From NCBI GenBank assembly GCA_963210315.1, contig OY723245.1:1-64000 (forward strand): a stretch of DNA of 64,000 nucleotides, read 5' to 3'. The first letter of the stretch is position 1; each line of letters starts with the position of its first letter. The stretch is from Rhynchopus euleeides (Eukaryota > Euglenozoa > Diplonemea > Diplonemida > Diplonemidae). A program made the position numbers and the translations under genes. This document shows positions 62,124-64,000 of this stretch, piece by piece. Below the pieces are notes generated by a model. That model was not told the DNA's origin and ran no database searches. It worked only from the letters and a program-made list of their open reading frames with translations.

Positions 62124-62841
62124 GGGACTGAGTCTCTCTCGGCATTTGACTTCCTGGATGCCTCCAGGCACCGACAACTCGAAGTGTCTTCGAGAATGAC
62201 AGTCCTGGAACGCCCTCCGTGACCCGGGCGATGCCTAAGAGGTTAGCGGCTAGACAGACAGGGGAAACCTGCAAGGAAATGTTCCCTGAGAGGCACAACT
62301 GTTGCTTTGGCAAAGGAGCGGTGCCGACACAACAGAGGTCCTGCCACACACACACACACACACAGGGGGTGGGCTAGGACCCGTGCAGGGTTAACCCACC
62401 TAAAAAGTGATCAACACACACACACACACACACCCTCCCACCTTCCCCCATGACACGCACAGGCAGCGGATCGCACATCCCTTCGAAGGCCCGTCCCTCC
62501 CCCCCCCCCCTCCCGGGGGAAAGAACGATGTAGGTGCACTTCAGAACCTGCCATTGACCAGAATAAGCGGTTCTGTCCCATTCATGTGGGGATAGGGATG
62601 CACGACATCACACGAGAATTTTGAACAAATTGGAACAGCGTTGCACCATGGGTAATGATGGGTCCGCCCCCCAGGATGGGACAGCCCCCCTGTCTGGAAC
62701 TCAAATGTTGGAGTTGAGGGAGGGGGGGGGGGGGGCGGGGCGGCATTCGCACTCACGGTGGGATCAAAAAAAAAGTAGTACTATTTTTGTCCACTATAAG
62801 TTGCCACTATATAGTGACTATATACTGGACACATAGTACTA
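62124..62841. other. Low-complexity spacer
   Basis: Holds two CA microsatellites (62346-62364 and 62413-62432), runs of C (62499-62510) and G (62721-62735), and ACTATA-type repeats leading into the transposon copy at 62842. No gene seen. Confidence 0.6.
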
Positions 62842-63170
62842 CCGTATACGTAAATATTTTGGAACGTAAATATTATGGAACGTAAATATTTTGGAACGCT
62901 GGTGGGTTGGCGTTCCAGATTTTTTTCGTTCCATAATATTTACAGGGCTTTCTGCGACTCGGGGACTTGGACCAGGTGATCGGACGGCATACAGAGTCCC
63001 TGACGGGACCTACTCGTGCACTTTTCGCGCGATTCCTGACGCAAGCCGTCCTCACCACCGAGTCCCCAACTGGCCCTGTAAATATTATGGAACGTAAATA
63101 TTATGGAACGGACCGGCCAAAAATGGGCCCGTTCCATAATATTTACGTTCCATAATATTTACGTATACGG
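62842..63170 (-). mobile_element. 329-base MITE-like element, inverted copy 2
   Basis: Same terminal repeats (CCGTATACG...CGTATACGG) and TA flanks as 19522-19850, in the opposite orientation. Internal sequence is almost identical; the two copies differ in a few bases and in which subrepeats read CCAAAATATT or CCATAATATT. It sits inside the ACTATA-repeat region. Confidence 0.88.
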
Positions 63171-63239
63171 TATATGGAAACGGTATACTGGCGAATTTGG
63201 CACACTTACTCGCCACATACTGGACACATTCTCAATTAT

Positions 63240-63470
63240 ACTGGACACATACTGGGCAAATAGTGGCACGGCGACTATAATAGTCGCCATGTCAGTATTA
63301 TAGTGACTATTATAGTGGACGTGCGACTATAATAGTGGCATGTCCACTATAATAGTCACTATAATAGTGGCATGCCACTATTATAGTCACTATAATAGTG
63401 GACGTGCCACTATTATAGTCACTATTTTTGTGGACCTGCGACTATAATAGTCACTATAATAGTCGACATG
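63240..63470. repeat. Palindromic ACTATAATAGT repeat array
   Basis: At least ten copies of the self-complementary word ACTATAATAGT or CTATTATAG occur in both orientations, separated by GGCATG, GGACGTG or CGACATG. Related words (CACTATATAGTGACTATATA) occur left of the transposon at 62790-62830, so the element appears to have inserted into this repeat. Confidence 0.8.
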
Positions 63471-63641
63471 TATAGGGGGACCCTTTTCGATTTTTTTTTC
63501 GGATGGGTCCATTTTGCACATTTGAGCCCATTTTCGAAGGAATTTTTGGTTTTTGAGCCTGTTTTGAGGCCTAAAACGCATTAAAACGGCCCGCGAATTT
63601 GGCCTGTTCGGCCTTGGTGAAAATTCGCCTCAAAAATAGAG

Positions 63642-63718
63642 AAATGGAACTCTATCGACACATGTCACTCAACACGGGGGAATGGGGAGGGGAGAGGTTG
63701 TGGTGAAACGCACACACC
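63642..63718. repeat. 77-base direct repeat, copy 1
   Basis: AAATGGAACTCTATCGACAC through GTGAAACGCACACACC; identical block at 63833-63909. The spacer between the copies is 114 bases. Confidence 0.9.
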
Positions 63719-63832
63719 TCGACCTGTGATGAGGTGAGATGTGGCTCTGCAATTACGGCACTACGCGTGCCGTAAACTCGAATGACCTGCTTTCTCCGTG
63801 TTCCATTTCCTCCTTCATTGCATGAGGCTACA

Positions 63833-63909
63833 AAATGGAACTCTATCGACACATGTCACTCAACACGGGGGAATGGGGAGGGGAGAGGTTGTGGTGAAAC
63901 GCACACACC
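63833..63909. repeat. 77-base direct repeat, copy 2
   Basis: Second copy of 63642-63718. The remaining bases to 64000 show no gene; they contain CCCCTAGGACCCCTAGGG. Confidence 0.9.
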
Positions 63910-64000
63910 CAACCCCCTAGGACCCCTAGGGACTGAGGAGCTCCGCTCATCAGCTAAGATGGCACCGTGCCGCCAGCATGGCACACAGCTCCGTCTGGTC

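Noticed and set aside
1..64000. tRNA, rRNA or spliced-leader RNA genes
   Set aside because: I scanned by eye for cloverleaf-like boxes and conserved rRNA words and saw none I could support; tRNAscan-SE or Infernal would be decisive.

Overview
The window looks like nuclear DNA of a protist with compact, GC-rich genes. All 20 protein genes I can support (126-59529) lie on the minus strand, mostly head to tail with 110-310 base gaps. Several have an AG preceded by a pyrimidine/C-A-rich stretch only 12-23 bases before the ATG. That layout suggests polycistronic transcription with spliced-leader trans-splicing, as in Euglenozoa. The presence of conventional cis-introns (14 reconstructed, all GT-AG, 11 of them 44-53 bases) points to a diplonemid-like lineage rather than a trypanosomatid. 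The lineage is an inference; dinoflagellates also have one-way genes but usually have different introns.

Region by region (genes listed left to right, transcribed right to left). 0.1-6.3 kb: one 2068-codon frame joining a membrane-anchored Cys-rich head to a non-LTR reverse transcriptase with a restriction-like endonuclease. 6.3-8.5 kb: repeat-bearing spacer. 8.5-16.4 kb: a giant secreted modular protein. 16.8-17.5 kb: a poly(A)-tailed retroposon copy. 17.9-18.8 kb: ubiquitin-like/DUF4116 protein. 19.5-19.85 kb: a 329-base TA-flanked inverted-repeat element. 22.0-26.5 kb: small genes (hypothetical, ZZ-finger, zinc-ribbon, secreted Cys-rich, coiled-coil RGG/RD-rich).

27.1-50.6 kb is the dense core: a tandemly duplicated phosphoserine aminotransferase in one frame, a coiled-coil protein, EB1, an AASDH-like adenylation/carrier protein with ankyrin and armadillo repeats, an asparaginyl-tRNA synthetase carrying the N-terminal domain of glutaminyl-tRNA synthetase, coiled-coil proteins, an RbfA-like protein, a CDK7-like kinase, a DUF1769 protein and a kinesin-like protein whose motor has lost its ATPase motifs. 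50.6-56.3 kb is a gene-free repeat island with a second retroposon copy. 56.3-59.5 kb is a five-exon cyclic-nucleotide-binding K+ channel. 59.5-64 kb is repeat-rich: a hairpin, a ~75-base minisatellite, a possible plus-strand zinc-binding ORF, an inverted second copy of the 329-base element, and palindromic ACTATAATAGT repeats.

The genes do not form one pathway. They mix cytoskeleton (EB1, kinesin-like, coiled-coil proteins), translation (AsnRS, RbfA-like), metabolism (PSAT, AASDH-like) and signalling (kinase, channel), as expected of a euglenozoan-type transcription unit. The most notable items are the domain fusions and the very recent internal duplication.
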